A stretch of DNA of 33,851 nucleotides from Nitrospirota bacterium (GCA_003229375.1 QIDP01000109.1:1-33851), one strand, 5' to 3'. Shown: positions 24,153-32,394, counted from the stretch's first letter. The notes: a model not told the origin generated them from the sequence alone. Translations and numbers: made by a program.

Positions 24153-25207
24153 AGCTCTCGAATTTTGATTACAATTTACCCAAAGAGCTAATAGCTCAGT
24201 GCCCTTTAAAAATCAGGGATAGGGCCCGGTTGATGGTCATTGATAAGGATAAGGGAAGTATAACTCACAGTATCTTTTGCAATATTGCTGATTTTTTAAG
24301 ACCAACAGATCTTCTCGTCCTCAATGACACAAAGGTATTTCCTGCAAGACTGGTGGGAAGGAAGAGGGTAACCGGGGGTAAAATAGAGATACTACTCCTG
24401 AAAGAAAAATCTAACAATACATGGGAAGCCCTGATAAGAGGTGGGAGGAGATTCCGGGTTGGCACCATAATCATCTTTGAAAAAGGAGAATTAGAGGGAA
24501 GGATAATATCGCAAGATGGCGATGGAAGGGTAACAATCGAATTCCAGTACAGTGGTGATTTCAATGATAAACTGAACAAATATGGATATGTCCCTATTCC
24601 ACCTTATATCAAAAGGGATCTACAGGGAACCGGTACTGACCACTCAATCAGGGCCATGGATAATGAATATTATCAAACAGTCTATGCCAACCAGATAGGA
24701 GCGATTGCCGCACCTACAGCAGGTCTTCACTTTACTAAAAATTCCCTCGGAAGGATAGAGGATAGGGGGATAGATATCTCCACAATAACCCTTCATATCG
24801 GACCAGGCACATTCCATCCTATACGGGTCGATAATATCTTTGATCATACGATGGAGTCAGAATATTACGAGGTTGATACCACTAATGCACATAAGATCAA
24901 TGAGGGAAAAGAGAACAAAAGGCGTATTATAGCCGTAGGTACCACAACTACACGCGTATTAGAGCATATTGTGAAAAATAATGGCAGAATGATCCCGGAA
25001 AGTGGATATACTGATCTCTTTATATATCCCGGCCATAGATTCAGAGGTGTAGATGCTCTACTAACAAACTTCCACCTCCCACGATCTACCCTCCTTATCC
25101 TGGTGAGTGCTTTTGCAGGACAAGAATTGATTATGAAGGCTTATCTGAAGGCAATAGAAAAGAGATATCGCTTTTATAGTTATGGCGATGCAATGCTGAT
25201 TATCTGA
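24143..25207 (+). CDS. queA: S-adenosylmethionine:tRNA ribosyltransferase-isomerase
   Basis: A 354-residue enzyme that transfers and isomerises the ribose of SAM onto preQ1 in tRNA, making epoxyqueuosine. Family signatures are DYNLPKELIAQ at the start, LVLNDTKVFPARL, PTAGLHFT, HIGPGTFHPIR and TNFHLPRSTLLILVSAF. Length matches the usual 340-360. Start ATG 24143 overlaps the end of the prenyltransferase gene by 10 bp; an in-frame TTG two codons upstream is less likely. It is the last gene of the 21.68-25.2 kb plus-strand run. Confidence 0.94.
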   Translation: MDLKLSNFDYNLPKELIAQCPLKIRDRARLMVIDKDKGSITHSIFCNIADFLRPTDLLVLNDTKVFPARLVGRKRVTGGKIEILLLKEKSNNTWEALIRGGRRFRVGTIIIFEKGELEGRIISQDGDGRVTIEFQYSGDFNDKLNKYGYVPIPPYIKRDLQGTGTDHSIRAMDNEYYQTVYANQIGAIAAPTAGLHFTKNSLGRIEDRGIDISTITLHIGPGTFHPIRVDNIFDHTMESEYYEVDTTNAHKINEGKENKRRIIAVGTTTTRVLEHIVKNNGRMIPESGYTDLFIYPGHRFRGVDALLTNFHLPRSTLLILVSAFAGQELIMKAYLKAIEKRYRFYSYGDAMLII

Positions 25208-25250
25208 ATGAGATTTAAGGGTGCCGCATAAACTCTGAGGGTATAAATAT

Positions 25251-25535
25251 CTAGTTATTATTATTATTTACTACCTCTTTAAAATATTTACCTGATTTAA
25301 ACCTTACTACCCTCCGTGCAGATATCCCTGCCTCTTCCCCTGTCTTAGGGTTCCGGCCAATCCTTGCTCTCTTGTCTCTTACCTCAAAAGAGCCGAATCG
25401 CCGTAGTATTACCGATTCCCCATTGCTAAGGGCATCTTTAATTAAATTAATAACCCCTTCCACAGCCTTTTCTGCCTTATTCCTCGCCAATCCTGTCTCT
25501 TGTGAAACCCTATTGATTATCTCCAACTTTGTCAT
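25251..25535 (-). CDS. IHF/HU-family DNA-binding protein with polyasparagine tail
   Basis: A 94-residue nucleoid protein that bends DNA. MTKLEIINRVSQETGLARNK begins the helical dimerisation part; RRFGSFEVRDKRARIGRNP leads into the beta arm, with RNPKTGE at 61-67 (Pro63 intercalates in IHF). GEEAGISARRVVRFKSGKYF completes the fold. The sequence is nearer IhfA than HU. The C terminus ends in five Asn encoded by a run of GTT/ATT triplets on the plus strand, absent from ordinary family members. ATG 25535 follows AAAGGGGGGGG at good spacing; an in-frame upstream GTG would add ten residues across that site. It diverges from dciA. Confidence 0.88.
   Translation of the reverse strand: MTKLEIINRVSQETGLARNKAEKAVEGVINLIKDALSNGESVILRRFGSFEVRDKRARIGRNPKTGEEAGISARRVVRFKSGKYFKEVVNNNNN
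25254..25270. repeat. ATT trinucleotide run inside the IHF-like gene
   Basis: GTT followed by four ATT units codes the final five Asn residues on the minus strand. Such runs change length by slippage in whole codons, so tail length may vary between strains. Confidence 0.6.
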
Positions 25536-25684
25536 AGCCCCCCCCTTTCTAAACTGTTTAACCATTAGAAGTAACGGCTAAATATAATTGAAAATTGTAA
25601 AGTGCAAAATAAGAAATTTTGGAGCCATTCATACTCTTACATTAATACAAGGATATATACCATATTCACCTAAATAAATCAAAC

Positions 25685-25705
25685 AAAAAATTTTCAAAAT
25701 TTTTT
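25685..25705. promoter_or_regulatory. 21-bp A/T palindrome, possible nucleoid-protein or repressor site
   Basis: A6T4 (25685-25694), C (25695), A4T6 (25696-25705): a perfect inverted repeat about one central base. It lies 33 bp before the -35 of the dciA-side promoter and 150 bp before the IHF-like gene. A-tract bending and autoregulation by the IHF-like product are possible. Confidence 0.35.
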
Positions 25706-25737
25706 ATGCACTATTTTTATACACCAAATCTCTTTAC

Positions 25738-25766
25738 TTGACATAAATCGCTATGACTGTTATTTT
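25738..25766 (+). promoter_or_regulatory. Sigma70-type promoter for the dciA-TPR-ispE run
   Basis: TTGACA (25738-25743), 17-bp spacer, TATTTT (25761-25766). It precedes GTG 25864 by about 95 nt. Confidence 0.55.
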
Positions 25767-25863
25767 AATAATATAAACTATTTATCTGTGATTTCGTATT
25801 ATAATTCATTATATCAGAGATTGAAAAGCAACATTCTATTGAATCGAATAATTCCCGAAACTG

Positions 25864-26349
25864 GTGGACAAAAATTCTTACAAAAAAAAATTTAAAACCC
25901 TTAAGGTAGTTCTGCAGGATTCCTTTAAAAATCTTGGCATAGACTCAAAGTTAAAAGAACAAGAGTTCCTATCTACCTGGGATGATGTGGTGGGTGGTAA
26001 GATTGCCTCCATAGCCCAACCTGACTACATAAGGTTTAAGATCCTTTTTGTAAGCGTTGCTGATCCAATATGGATTCAACAGTTGAGTCTTATGGAGGAT
26101 ATGATCGTTGACAAATTAAACAGACAGTCAGATAGAAAGCTAATAGAAAAGATCCGGTTCAGGTTTGGGAAGATTCAGAGGGGAAGAGATCAGATTAAAG
26201 CTAATACAGAAAAGATCAGAGAGAGAAGGTTATCCCCTCTTGAGAGGGAAGGGATAGAAAGGGAGTTAAAACCTATAAAGAATCAAGAGATAAAAGATGC
26301 CCTGAAAAGACTTATGGTCAAAGGGGTCGTTCAAAGAGAGGAAAGTTGA
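25864..26349 (+). CDS. DUF721 / DciA-type protein, predicted helicase loader
   Basis: A 161-residue protein. FLSTWDDVVGGKIASIAQPDYIRFKILFVSVADPIWIQQLSL is the DUF721 core (a Trp-containing WxxVVG motif followed by the VxV-x-SxxW strand), split here into LSTWDDVVGG and VSVADPIWIQQL. The family includes DciA, which binds DnaB and helps load it in bacteria lacking DnaC or DnaI. The basic C-terminal half (KIRERRLSPLEREGIERELK) is probably disordered or helical. It starts at GTG 25864 and has no obvious strong ribosome site. The TPR lipoprotein gene begins 3 bp after its stop. Confidence 0.75.
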   Translation: MDKNSYKKKFKTLKVVLQDSFKNLGIDSKLKEQEFLSTWDDVVGGKIASIAQPDYIRFKILFVSVADPIWIQQLSLMEDMIVDKLNRQSDRKLIEKIRFRFGKIQRGRDQIKANTEKIRERRLSPLEREGIERELKPIKNQEIKDALKRLMVKGVVQREES

Positions 26350-26352
26350 TAG

Positions 26353-28131
26353 ATGCAAAATGCAACATACATATTTATCTTTTCTATTATTATATCCCTG
26401 TCTGTGCCAGGATGTGCATTGTACAGAGCCTCCGGTCCTGCTGAAAAAGGAATATTTACATCTCCTCCTCACGCTCCTGAGAAGATTGAAGAGGAGGCAA
26501 TAACCTTTACTGAAAAAAAGAGGGATTACAGGGCATATTACAGCTTCATCATGGCCCAGATGTATGAACGTCATAACGATTTTAAAAATGCCATAGAAGG
26601 ATACCATAAGGCTATCAAATATGATCCGGAATCGCCCATTCTCTACTTGAATCTTGCCTCAATCTATGTCCGTACAGGAAAGTTGAAAATAGCGATTTCC
26701 ACCTGTGAGGATGCACTTGTCATAGATCCCGGGTATATACCGATAAGGATGATGTTAGGTAAGCTTTACTACAGCATGAGCCAATACAACTCTTCAATAG
26801 CTCAGTACCAGGAAGTACTTAAGGTAGATACTGATAATGGAGATGCATACCTCTTTCTCGGGATATTATATATGGAAATTGAGGAGAATGACAGAGCTAT
26901 AGAAACGCTGGAGAGATTTATAGAGATCAAACCAGATTATGTGCTGGGCATGTACTATTTAGGGAGAGCATATGCAAAGATACGGCTCTTTTCCATGGCT
27001 GAGAAGTATTTTGAAAAAGCTGTTAAACAGAGCCCCCACTTTGAAAAAGGATGGGAGAACTTAGCCTGGATATACAGGGCTCAGGAAAGATATGATGATG
27101 CGATAGAAATCTATAAAAAGATGTTACGATTAGATCCCGCCAATGATAGGATACGTAGCAGCCTGGGAGATGTATATATTCTGCAAAAATCCTTTGGTAA
27201 GGCACTGAAGGAATATAACGAAATAAACAAAACAGAAGCGGCCAATCTTAACATACACATCAAGATAGGATTGATATACTATGAGCAAAAGGATTATCAG
27301 AGGGCACTGGAAGAGTTTCAGATAGTTCTCGCTTCAGAACCTGAAAACAGCAATATCCGCTACTATATAGCCATGATATATGAAGATATGGAAAGGTATG
27401 AAGATGCGCTGAAGGAGTTAAGGTATATACACGAGAAAAAACCAAATTCAATTGAGATTCAAGTCCAAATGGGCAGGATATATGAAAAACTTGGGCGGAT
27501 TGACGAGACTATAAAAATTTTAAAGGAGAGTATAAAGATAGAATATGATAACCCGACACTCCATTTTTCCCTGGGGATGGCCCTATCAAACACTAAGGCT
27601 TACGACTCAGCCATAGAGAGCCTTAAAAAGGCAATAGATATTGATCCGGAAAATGCTACATATCGCTTCTATCTAGGTGCAACCTACGAAAAGATTAAAG
27701 ATTTTGAAAAATCGATTGAAGAAATGAAGAATACCATTAAAATAAACCCTAACCATCCCAATGCCCATAACTTTCTTGGTTATATGTATGCTGACATGGG
27801 GATCAATTTAGATAAGGCGATCTACCATGTGAATAAGGCATTAGAGATGGAACCGACTAATGGTTATTTTTTAGACAGCCTCGGTTGGGCATATTTCAAG
27901 AAAGGGATGCTTGATAAGGCACTGGCAGAGATCATAAAGGCGATTACCTTTGTCCAATCTGATGCGATAATATATGACCACTTAGGGGATATTCATTTCA
28001 AGTTGAAAAACTATCAGAGGGCCAGGAAGATATGGGAAAAATCGTTATCCTTGAGCGAAGAAGGTGAAAATGAGAATATCAGAAATAAACTTAAAAAGGT
28101 CATGGAGTTGATACAGGAGGAACACAAATAA
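26353..28131 (+). CDS. TPR-repeat lipoprotein
   Basis: A 592-residue protein with an N-terminal lipoprotein signal (hydrophobic YIFIFSIIISLSVPGC, lipid-attached Cys21) and then about fifteen tandem tetratricopeptide repeats from about residue 60 to 575 (for example FKNAIEGYHKAIKYDPESP and YDSAIESLKKAIDIDPENA). It is probably anchored to the inner or outer membrane with the superhelix in the periplasm, serving as a protein scaffold. HNFLGYMYADMGINLDKAIY and LDSLGWAYFKKGMLDKAL near the end resemble TPR lipoproteins found beside ispE in related genomes. Partner and specific role unknown. Confidence 0.85.
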   Translation: MQNATYIFIFSIIISLSVPGCALYRASGPAEKGIFTSPPHAPEKIEEEAITFTEKKRDYRAYYSFIMAQMYERHNDFKNAIEGYHKAIKYDPESPILYLNLASIYVRTGKLKIAISTCEDALVIDPGYIPIRMMLGKLYYSMSQYNSSIAQYQEVLKVDTDNGDAYLFLGILYMEIEENDRAIETLERFIEIKPDYVLGMYYLGRAYAKIRLFSMAEKYFEKAVKQSPHFEKGWENLAWIYRAQERYDDAIEIYKKMLRLDPANDRIRSSLGDVYILQKSFGKALKEYNEINKTEAANLNIHIKIGLIYYEQKDYQRALEEFQIVLASEPENSNIRYYIAMIYEDMERYEDALKELRYIHEKKPNSIEIQVQMGRIYEKLGRIDETIKILKESIKIEYDNPTLHFSLGMALSNTKAYDSAIESLKKAIDIDPENATYRFYLGATYEKIKDFEKSIEEMKNTIKINPNHPNAHNFLGYMYADMGINLDKAIYHVNKALEMEPTNGYFLDSLGWAYFKKGMLDKALAEIIKAITFVQSDAIIYDHLGDIHFKLKNYQRARKIWEKSLSLSEEGENENIRNKLKKVMELIQEEHK

Positions 28132-28152
28132 CCATCATGAGGGGGAAATTTA

Positions 28153-28176
28153 CGATTTTCGAATGTCGATTTTCGA
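28153..28176. repeat. Direct repeat CGATTTTCGA upstream of ispE
   Basis: CGATTTTCGA occurs at 28153-28162 and again at 28167-28176, and a third partial CGATTT follows. It occupies the 56-bp gap between the TPR gene and ispE where a ribosome site would be expected; none is visible. Similar ACGATTTTCGA strings are, from memory, dispersed repeats in other environmental genomes. Confidence 0.5.
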
Positions 28177-28187
28177 TTTAAAAATTG

Positions 28188-29093
28188 ATGAAAGAGATAA
28201 AGATAAAATCACATGCCAAGATCAATCTTGGCATGAAGGTCTATAGAAAGAGAGAAGACGGGTTTCACGAAGTTGAGACTATCCTGCAGATGGTCGATCT
28301 TTATGATACAGTAACCCTCAGGAGGATAGAGGCAGGAATAGTAGTATCATGCAATAATGGCTCTGTTCCGGAAGATGAAAACAATCTGGCATATAGGGCG
28401 GCTGAACTTATTCAGGGGCATATAAAGGTTAATAAGGGGGTTTTGATAAAAATTGATAAACAGATACCTGTCTCAGCAGGATTAGGTGGCGGCAGCAGTA
28501 ACGCAGCAGTTACCCTCCTTGCTCTAAACAGGTTATGGGATCTCGGGCTGAAAAAGGATGAATTAATAGATCTTGCAAAGTCATTAGGCTCGGATGTCCC
28601 CTTCTTTATCTTCGGAACAAGGGCAATCGGCAGAGGGAGGGGAGAGGAATTAGAACCTTTATCTCCCGGAGAAAGGGTGCCGATAGTTCTGGTCAATCCA
28701 AATCTATCCCTCTCCACCTCTCTGGTATACAAAAACCTAAATTTGAGGTTGACAAATAAAGATAATAATATTAATCTATTAATGTCTCTACTGAATAAGG
28801 GAGAGATCAAAAAGATAGGAAGATATATATTTAACGACCTAGAATCTCCAGCTATAAAGAGCTTTCCGGTTATAAAAGATATAAAGGATAAACTATGGTC
28901 GCTTGGGGCAGTAGGTTCTATGATGTCGGGAAGCGGTCCAACCGTTTTCGGTCTATTCACAGATTATAATATTGCTAAGGAGGCTTGTCACAGACTGAGA
29001 GAGGGAGAATGGAGTGTCTTTTTAACAGAGACAATTGTCGATTTACAGGAGATATATCCCACAGCTAATCTTTGGGGCGTCGTCAAGCGGTAA
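28188..29093 (+). CDS. ispE: 4-diphosphocytidyl-2-C-methyl-D-erythritol kinase
   Basis: A 301-residue GHMP kinase of the non-mevalonate isoprenoid pathway, phosphorylating CDP-methylerythritol at position 2. AHAKINLG-type start ([12 protein letters not shown], Lys11), the GHMP ATP loop [14 protein letters not shown] (94-107), SDVPFF with Asp136 as likely catalytic base, and the C-terminal [13 protein letters not shown] glycine loop are all present. ATG 28188 is preferred to the adjacent TTG 28185. No ribosome site is visible in the repeat-filled leader. Unusually, the last seven codons and the stop lie inside tRNA-Gln: the stop TAA (29091-29093) falls in the D-arm. Confidence 0.93.
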   Translation: MKEIKIKSHAKINLGMKVYRKREDGFHEVETILQMVDLYDTVTLRRIEAGIVVSCNNGSVPEDENNLAYRAAELIQGHIKVNKGVLIKIDKQIPVSAGLGGGSSNAAVTLLALNRLWDLGLKKDELIDLAKSLGSDVPFFIFGTRAIGRGRGEELEPLSPGERVPIVLVNPNLSLSTSLVYKNLNLRLTNKDNNINLLMSLLNKGEIKKIGRYIFNDLESPAIKSFPVIKDIKDKLWSLGAVGSMMSGSGPTVFGLFTDYNIAKEACHRLREGEWSVFLTETIVDLQEIYPTANLWGVVKR

Positions 29094-29144
29094 GACACAG
29101 GATTTTGGTTCCTGGATTCGGAGGTTCGAATCCTCCCGCCCCAG
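29073..29144 (+). tRNA. tRNA-Gln (anticodon UUG)
   Basis: Cloverleaf read by hand. Acceptor TGGGGCG (29073-29079) pairs with CGCCCCA (29137-29143), with discriminator G29144. The anticodon stem CAGGA (29098-29102) and TCCTG (29110-29114) enclose loop TTTTGGT, giving TTG at 29105-29107. The T arm GGAGG (29120-29124), TTCGAAT, CCTCC (29132-29136) is perfect. CCA is not encoded. The 5' end overlaps the ispE reading frame by 21 nt. It lies 19 nt before the prs start. Confidence 0.93.
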
Positions 29145-29163
29145 TTATAGGAGATTTTTAAAA

Positions 29164-30111
29164 ATGATTAACAATAAGATGTTAATTTTTTCAGGGCGGG
29201 CAAATACAGCTCTTTCCAAAGAGATATGCGATTATATAAATATCCCTCTCGGGAATTCAGGTATATCCAATTTCTCTGATGGAGAAATACTGGTACATAT
29301 AAAAGAAAATGTGCGTGGTAAAGATGTATTTGCAATCCAATCCACTTCTTACCCTGGAAACACAAATCTGATGGAACTCCTGATAATGATTGATGCCCTG
29401 AAGAGGTCCTCTGCAAAGAGGATCACAGCAGTTCTACCATATTATGGATATGCCCGCCAGGATAGAAAGGTAGAACCGAGGGTACCCATAACCTCCAAAC
29501 TGGTAGCGGATCTTATTACTGCTGCAGGGGCCAACAGGGTATTAACCATGGATCTCCATGCAGGACAGATACAGGCGTTCTTTGATATCCCGGTAGATCA
29601 CCTCTTTGCCACACCTATCTTAATAGAATATATCAAAAAGAAGAATCTCAATAATGATATGGTGGTAGTCTCTCCTGATCCTGGAGGGGTAGAACGTGCA
29701 AGGGCATTTGCTAAGAGATTGGATGTCTCCCTGGCCATAATTGATAAGAGGAGAGATGCGCCCGGAGAAACAAAGGTCATGAATATTATAGGAGAAGTGA
29801 AGGACAAGAATGTACTGATTGTAGATGATATGATAGATACTGCCGGGACCTTGACAGAGGCTACAAAGGCACTTATCAATAATGGGGCACGTGATGTCTA
29901 TACCTGCTGTACACACCCTGTTTTATCCGGTCCTGCCCTGGAAAGGATCACCTCTTCTCAATTAAAAGAGGTGATAGTGACAAACACTATACCCCTTAAC
30001 GGGAAAGATGATATATGCAAAAAAATTAAGGTACTATCGGTCGCTAAACTCTTAGGTGAGGCTATAATAAGGATTCACAATGAGACATCTGTAAGTTCAT
30101 TATTTGTTTAA
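29164..30111 (+). CDS. prs: Ribose-phosphate pyrophosphokinase
   Basis: A 315-residue enzyme that makes PRPP from ribose 5-phosphate and ATP for nucleotide, His and Trp synthesis. [11 protein letters not shown] (91-101) contains ATP-site residues, [14 protein letters not shown] (130-143) holds the metal-binding His132, and [11 protein letters not shown] (220-230) is the PRPP loop. ATG 29164 has AGGAG 10 nt upstream and gives the exact family length; longer frames run back through the tRNA and are not credible. It probably shares transcripts with the tRNA and rplY. Confidence 0.95.
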   Translation: MINNKMLIFSGRANTALSKEICDYINIPLGNSGISNFSDGEILVHIKENVRGKDVFAIQSTSYPGNTNLMELLIMIDALKRSSAKRITAVLPYYGYARQDRKVEPRVPITSKLVADLITAAGANRVLTMDLHAGQIQAFFDIPVDHLFATPILIEYIKKKNLNNDMVVVSPDPGGVERARAFAKRLDVSLAIIDKRRDAPGETKVMNIIGEVKDKNVLIVDDMIDTAGTLTEATKALINNGARDVYTCCTHPVLSGPALERITSSQLKEVIVTNTIPLNGKDDICKKIKVLSVAKLLGEAIIRIHNETSVSSLFV

Positions 30112-30148
30112 CTAATTTAAATTAAGTTCTGTTTATGGAGAATAGATT

Positions 30149-30790
30149 ATGAAAAATCTTGAATTGGATGGTAAAATACGGGAGGGTATAGGTAAAAGTG
30201 CCTCCAGAAAATTGAGAAAAGCTGACCTTATACCTGCGATCCTATACAGGGATAAAAAAAATCTCCCTGTAATTATCAACCACAAGGATATAATGAATAT
30301 CCTAAAGCACGGGGGTGAGAACGCGATCTTCCAGTTTAATATAGAAGGGGAAAATGGGGGAAATAGAAAGGTAATTATTAAAGAAATACAGTCCTATCCA
30401 TTAAAAAGTGGGATACTACATGTGGATATGATGGAGATATCAATGGATAAGGCGATCATGGTCAATGTTCCTCTCAGTATATTTGGAAAATCAATAGGGA
30501 TAGCCAATAAAGGAGGAATATTAAACCATCTTGTAAGGGAAATAGAGATCGAATGCCTGCCTGGATTAATACCCGGGGAGATCAAAGTCGATATCTCCCC
30601 GCTTGATATAGGAGATGCAATACATATCAGAGATCTCAATGTTGCAGAGGGTATCAAGATATTGAACAACCCGGATGAGCCATTAATCACTGTTACCGTA
30701 CCTACAGCAGAGGTCAAAGAAGAGAAAATCAAGGCACAAGAGGAAGTAGGTGTAAATGAAAAGGAGGAAAAGAAAGAAGTAAAAGAGTGA
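30149..30790 (+). CDS. rplY: 50S ribosomal protein L25, long (CTC/TL5) form
   Basis: A 213-residue 5S rRNA-binding protein. The N-terminal L25 domain covers about 1-95 (REGIGKSASRKLRKADLIPAILYR), followed by the extra beta-domain of the long CTC/TL5 form to about 185 (VDISPLDIGDAIHIRDLNV) and a Glu/Lys-rich tail (EEKIKAQEEVGVNEKEEKKE). The stop codon overlaps the GTG start of pth by four bases (GTGA), a sign of translational coupling. Order prs-rplY-pth is widely conserved. Confidence 0.92.
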   Translation: MKNLELDGKIREGIGKSASRKLRKADLIPAILYRDKKNLPVIINHKDIMNILKHGGENAIFQFNIEGENGGNRKVIIKEIQSYPLKSGILHVDMMEISMDKAIMVNVPLSIFGKSIGIANKGGILNHLVREIEIECLPGLIPGEIKVDISPLDIGDAIHIRDLNVAEGIKILNNPDEPLITVTVPTAEVKEEKIKAQEEVGVNEKEEKKEVKE

Positions 30791-31308
30791 AAGTAATCGT
30801 TGGACTGGGCAACCCGGATATTGAATACCAATATACAAGGCATAATGTTGGATTCCTTGTAATTGATGAAATAACCTCAAGATATAAGATACATCTTAGT
30901 ATCAAAAGATACTATTCATTATTAGGGGAAGGGGAGATTCATAACAAGATGGTCATGTTAGTAAAGCCTCTTACCTACATGAATAGAAGTGGTAAGGCAG
31001 TTAAATCTATACTTGATACCCTCAATCTCTTCCCGACAGATATTATAGTAATCCATGATGATATTGACATCCCATTAGGAAAAATCAAAAAAAAGGTTAG
31101 AGGAGGAGATGCGGGACATAAGGGTATAAGGTCGGTTATAGAATATATCGGGACAGACAATTTCTCCCGCATAAGGATTGGGGTTGGCAGGCCGCCTAAA
31201 GGAGAGGATCCATCAGAATATGTATTAAATACCATACCGGATAATGAACATGAATCTATAAAGCTATCTATCGATAAGGCAGTAGAGGAGATAGAAAAAA
31301 CAATCTAG
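30787..31308 (+). CDS. pth: Peptidyl-tRNA hydrolase
   Basis: A 173-residue hydrolase that frees tRNA from peptidyl-tRNAs dropped by ribosomes. GLGNPDIEYQYTRHNVGF places the catalytic His19 and Asn20, TYMNRSG gives Asn66, and HDDIDIPLGKI holds the Asp at 91/94. GGDAGHKGIRSV and RIGVGRPP match the family. It lacks about 15-20 C-terminal residues compared with the E. coli enzyme, a common short form. GTG start coupled to rplY; a large hairpin repeat follows. Confidence 0.94.
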   Translation: MKVIVGLGNPDIEYQYTRHNVGFLVIDEITSRYKIHLSIKRYYSLLGEGEIHNKMVMLVKPLTYMNRSGKAVKSILDTLNLFPTDIIVIHDDIDIPLGKIKKKVRGGDAGHKGIRSVIEYIGTDNFSRIRIGVGRPPKGEDPSEYVLNTIPDNEHESIKLSIDKAVEEIEKTI

Positions 31309-31339
31309 TAGAGCGATTCACTAAAATGTCTACAAATAA

Positions 31340-31428
31340 TTCACCACAAAGACACGAAGAACACAAAGGTTTAATTTATTGTTTTTAAAGGGCATAGTTC
31401 TTTGTGCCCTCTGTGTCTTTGTGGTGAA
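31340..31428. repeat. Long inverted repeat of the CACAAAG type between convergent genes
   Basis: TTCACCACAAAGACAC (31340-31355) and its exact reverse complement (31413-31428) form a 16-bp perfect stem; inner CACAAAG/CTTTGTG blocks extend it around an AT-rich centre. It is a diverged relative of the CTCTGYGGT family. Placed between convergent pth and cvpA, it may end or protect both transcripts. Confidence 0.7.
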
Positions 31429-31458
31429 TATACGGCTATATTTTAATGAAACGTTATA

Positions 31459-32118
31459 CTAGAGGCTATCTTTCAGCAATTTTTCAAGCTTTGTCTTATC
31501 ATCTTCTGAGATGTCCTCATCGATAAGAGAGAGAACCTCCTTTTTTTTGAAGGTCTTCTTAATCAACTCTACCTCCTGGCTCAACCTATCTTTTACCCCT
31601 TTCAGGGTAGTATTACCTTCCAGCTTTTCCAGCTTCTTACCTATAGATAATTTAGAAAAAGAAAAATTGGTTAACTCCCTGGAAATGGCCATGAAATATG
31701 GCACCAGCCTGGATCTCAACGCCATCTCGCTTCTCAAAAAGGGAAAGTTATTTATCGGTATCAATATCAGTGAGAGTATCAATACCCCCTTGAGGATCCC
31801 TAACATACCACCTGCAAGACGATCTATGAAAGTCAGTGTCTTTCCCTTCCTTAGAAGTCTCCTTATGAATTTCCCTATATAGCTTACGAGGATGGCTGTG
31901 ACAATAAATATGATGATAAAGCCCAATATATCTGTAACAATAGAATTCCTTATTAACCCGGAAAGATAATAAGAGATATATTGGTAAAACTGGCTGGCCA
32001 TGAAAAATCCCATTATAATGGATGCCAAAGAAAAAAGTTCCTTTACAAATCCTCTCAGAAGGCTATACACCAAGCTGATACCCAAAAGAGCTATGATACC
32101 AATATCTATCCAGTTCAT
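31459..32118 (-). CDS. CvpA-family membrane protein
   Basis: A 219-residue protein with four hydrophobic segments: NWIDIGIIALLGISLVYSLL, FSLASIIMGFFMASQFY, ILGFIIIFIVTAILVSYIG and LGILKGVLILSLILIPI, followed by a charged cytosolic tail of about 80 residues. RLAGGMLGILKG near residue 105 is a CvpA-family signature. Members affect colicin V secretion in E. coli and envelope stability more broadly; precise role here is unknown. It is transcribed alone from a promoter at 32154-32181. Confidence 0.82.
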   Translation of the reverse strand: MNWIDIGIIALLGISLVYSLLRGFVKELFSLASIIMGFFMASQFYQYISYYLSGLIRNSIVTDILGFIIIFIVTAILVSYIGKFIRRLLRKGKTLTFIDRLAGGMLGILKGVLILSLILIPINNFPFLRSEMALRSRLVPYFMAISRELTNFSFSKLSIGKKLEKLEGNTTLKGVKDRLSQEVELIKKTFKKKEVLSLIDEDISEDDKTKLEKLLKDSL

Positions 32119-32153
32119 TGCTTTATATCTTCCTTCTCATTTATCTATTAATA

Positions 32154-32181
32154 ATTCTACCTTAAATTAAAAGTATGTCAA
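32154..32181 (-). promoter_or_regulatory. Sigma70-type promoter for cvpA
   Basis: Minus-strand TTGACA (32181-32176) and TAGAAT (32159-32154) with a 16-bp spacer; eleven of twelve consensus bases match. The start would lie about 30 nt before ATG 32118. Confidence 0.6.
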
Positions 32182-32201
32182 GTCAAGAACCTTTCTTTTT
32201 A

Positions 32202-32230
32202 GTGACATCCCTGTTTGTTTTTGGTAATAT
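32202..32230 (+). promoter_or_regulatory. Possible promoter for the DUF192 lipoprotein
   Basis: GTGACA (32202-32207), 17-bp spacer, TAATAT (32225-32230). If used, the C-run/G-run repeat at 32287-32394 lies within the mRNA leader. Confidence 0.4.
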
Positions 32231-32286
32231 AGAAAACTAATTATGAAACCCTCGTGCCACCAACGGCACAAAGTGGATGAAAAACT

Positions 32287-32394
32287 AATCCCCCCTGACC
32301 CCCCTTTGGAAAAGGGGGGGAATTACTGCTTTTCTTTTTCCAAAGGGAGGAGATACTGCTTTCTCTTTTTATTAAAGGGGGGGTAGGGGGGATT
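32287..32394. repeat. C-run/G-run palindromic element
   Basis: AATCCCCCCTGACCCCCCTTT (32287-32307, 21 bases) has near-complementary AAAGG...GGGGGATT at 32374-32394, with CTTTGGAAAAGG and CCAAAGGG between. This is a widespread non-coding repeat type in environmental bacteria. The ATTTTCAGAGGAAG at its right edge recurs 30 bp downstream inside the DUF192 gene. Confidence 0.65.

Larger units (their letters stand above)
25536..25863. other. 328-bp AT-rich divergent promoter region
   Basis: Lies between the IHF-like gene and the dciA-TPR-ispE genes. It contains a 21-bp palindrome of A and T runs around a central C (25685-25705) and a good plus-strand promoter (25738-25766). No gene-like frame was found. 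The long A and T tracts are the kind of site that nucleoid proteins bind. Confidence 0.6.

Noticed and set aside
28412-28960. Open frame of 182 codons on the minus strand
   Set aside because: Fully antisense to ispE, whose motifs are intact across this region.
29035-29163. N-terminal extension of prs by 43 codons
   Set aside because: It would be translated through the whole tRNA-Gln; ATG 29164 has a good ribosome site and gives the exact family length.
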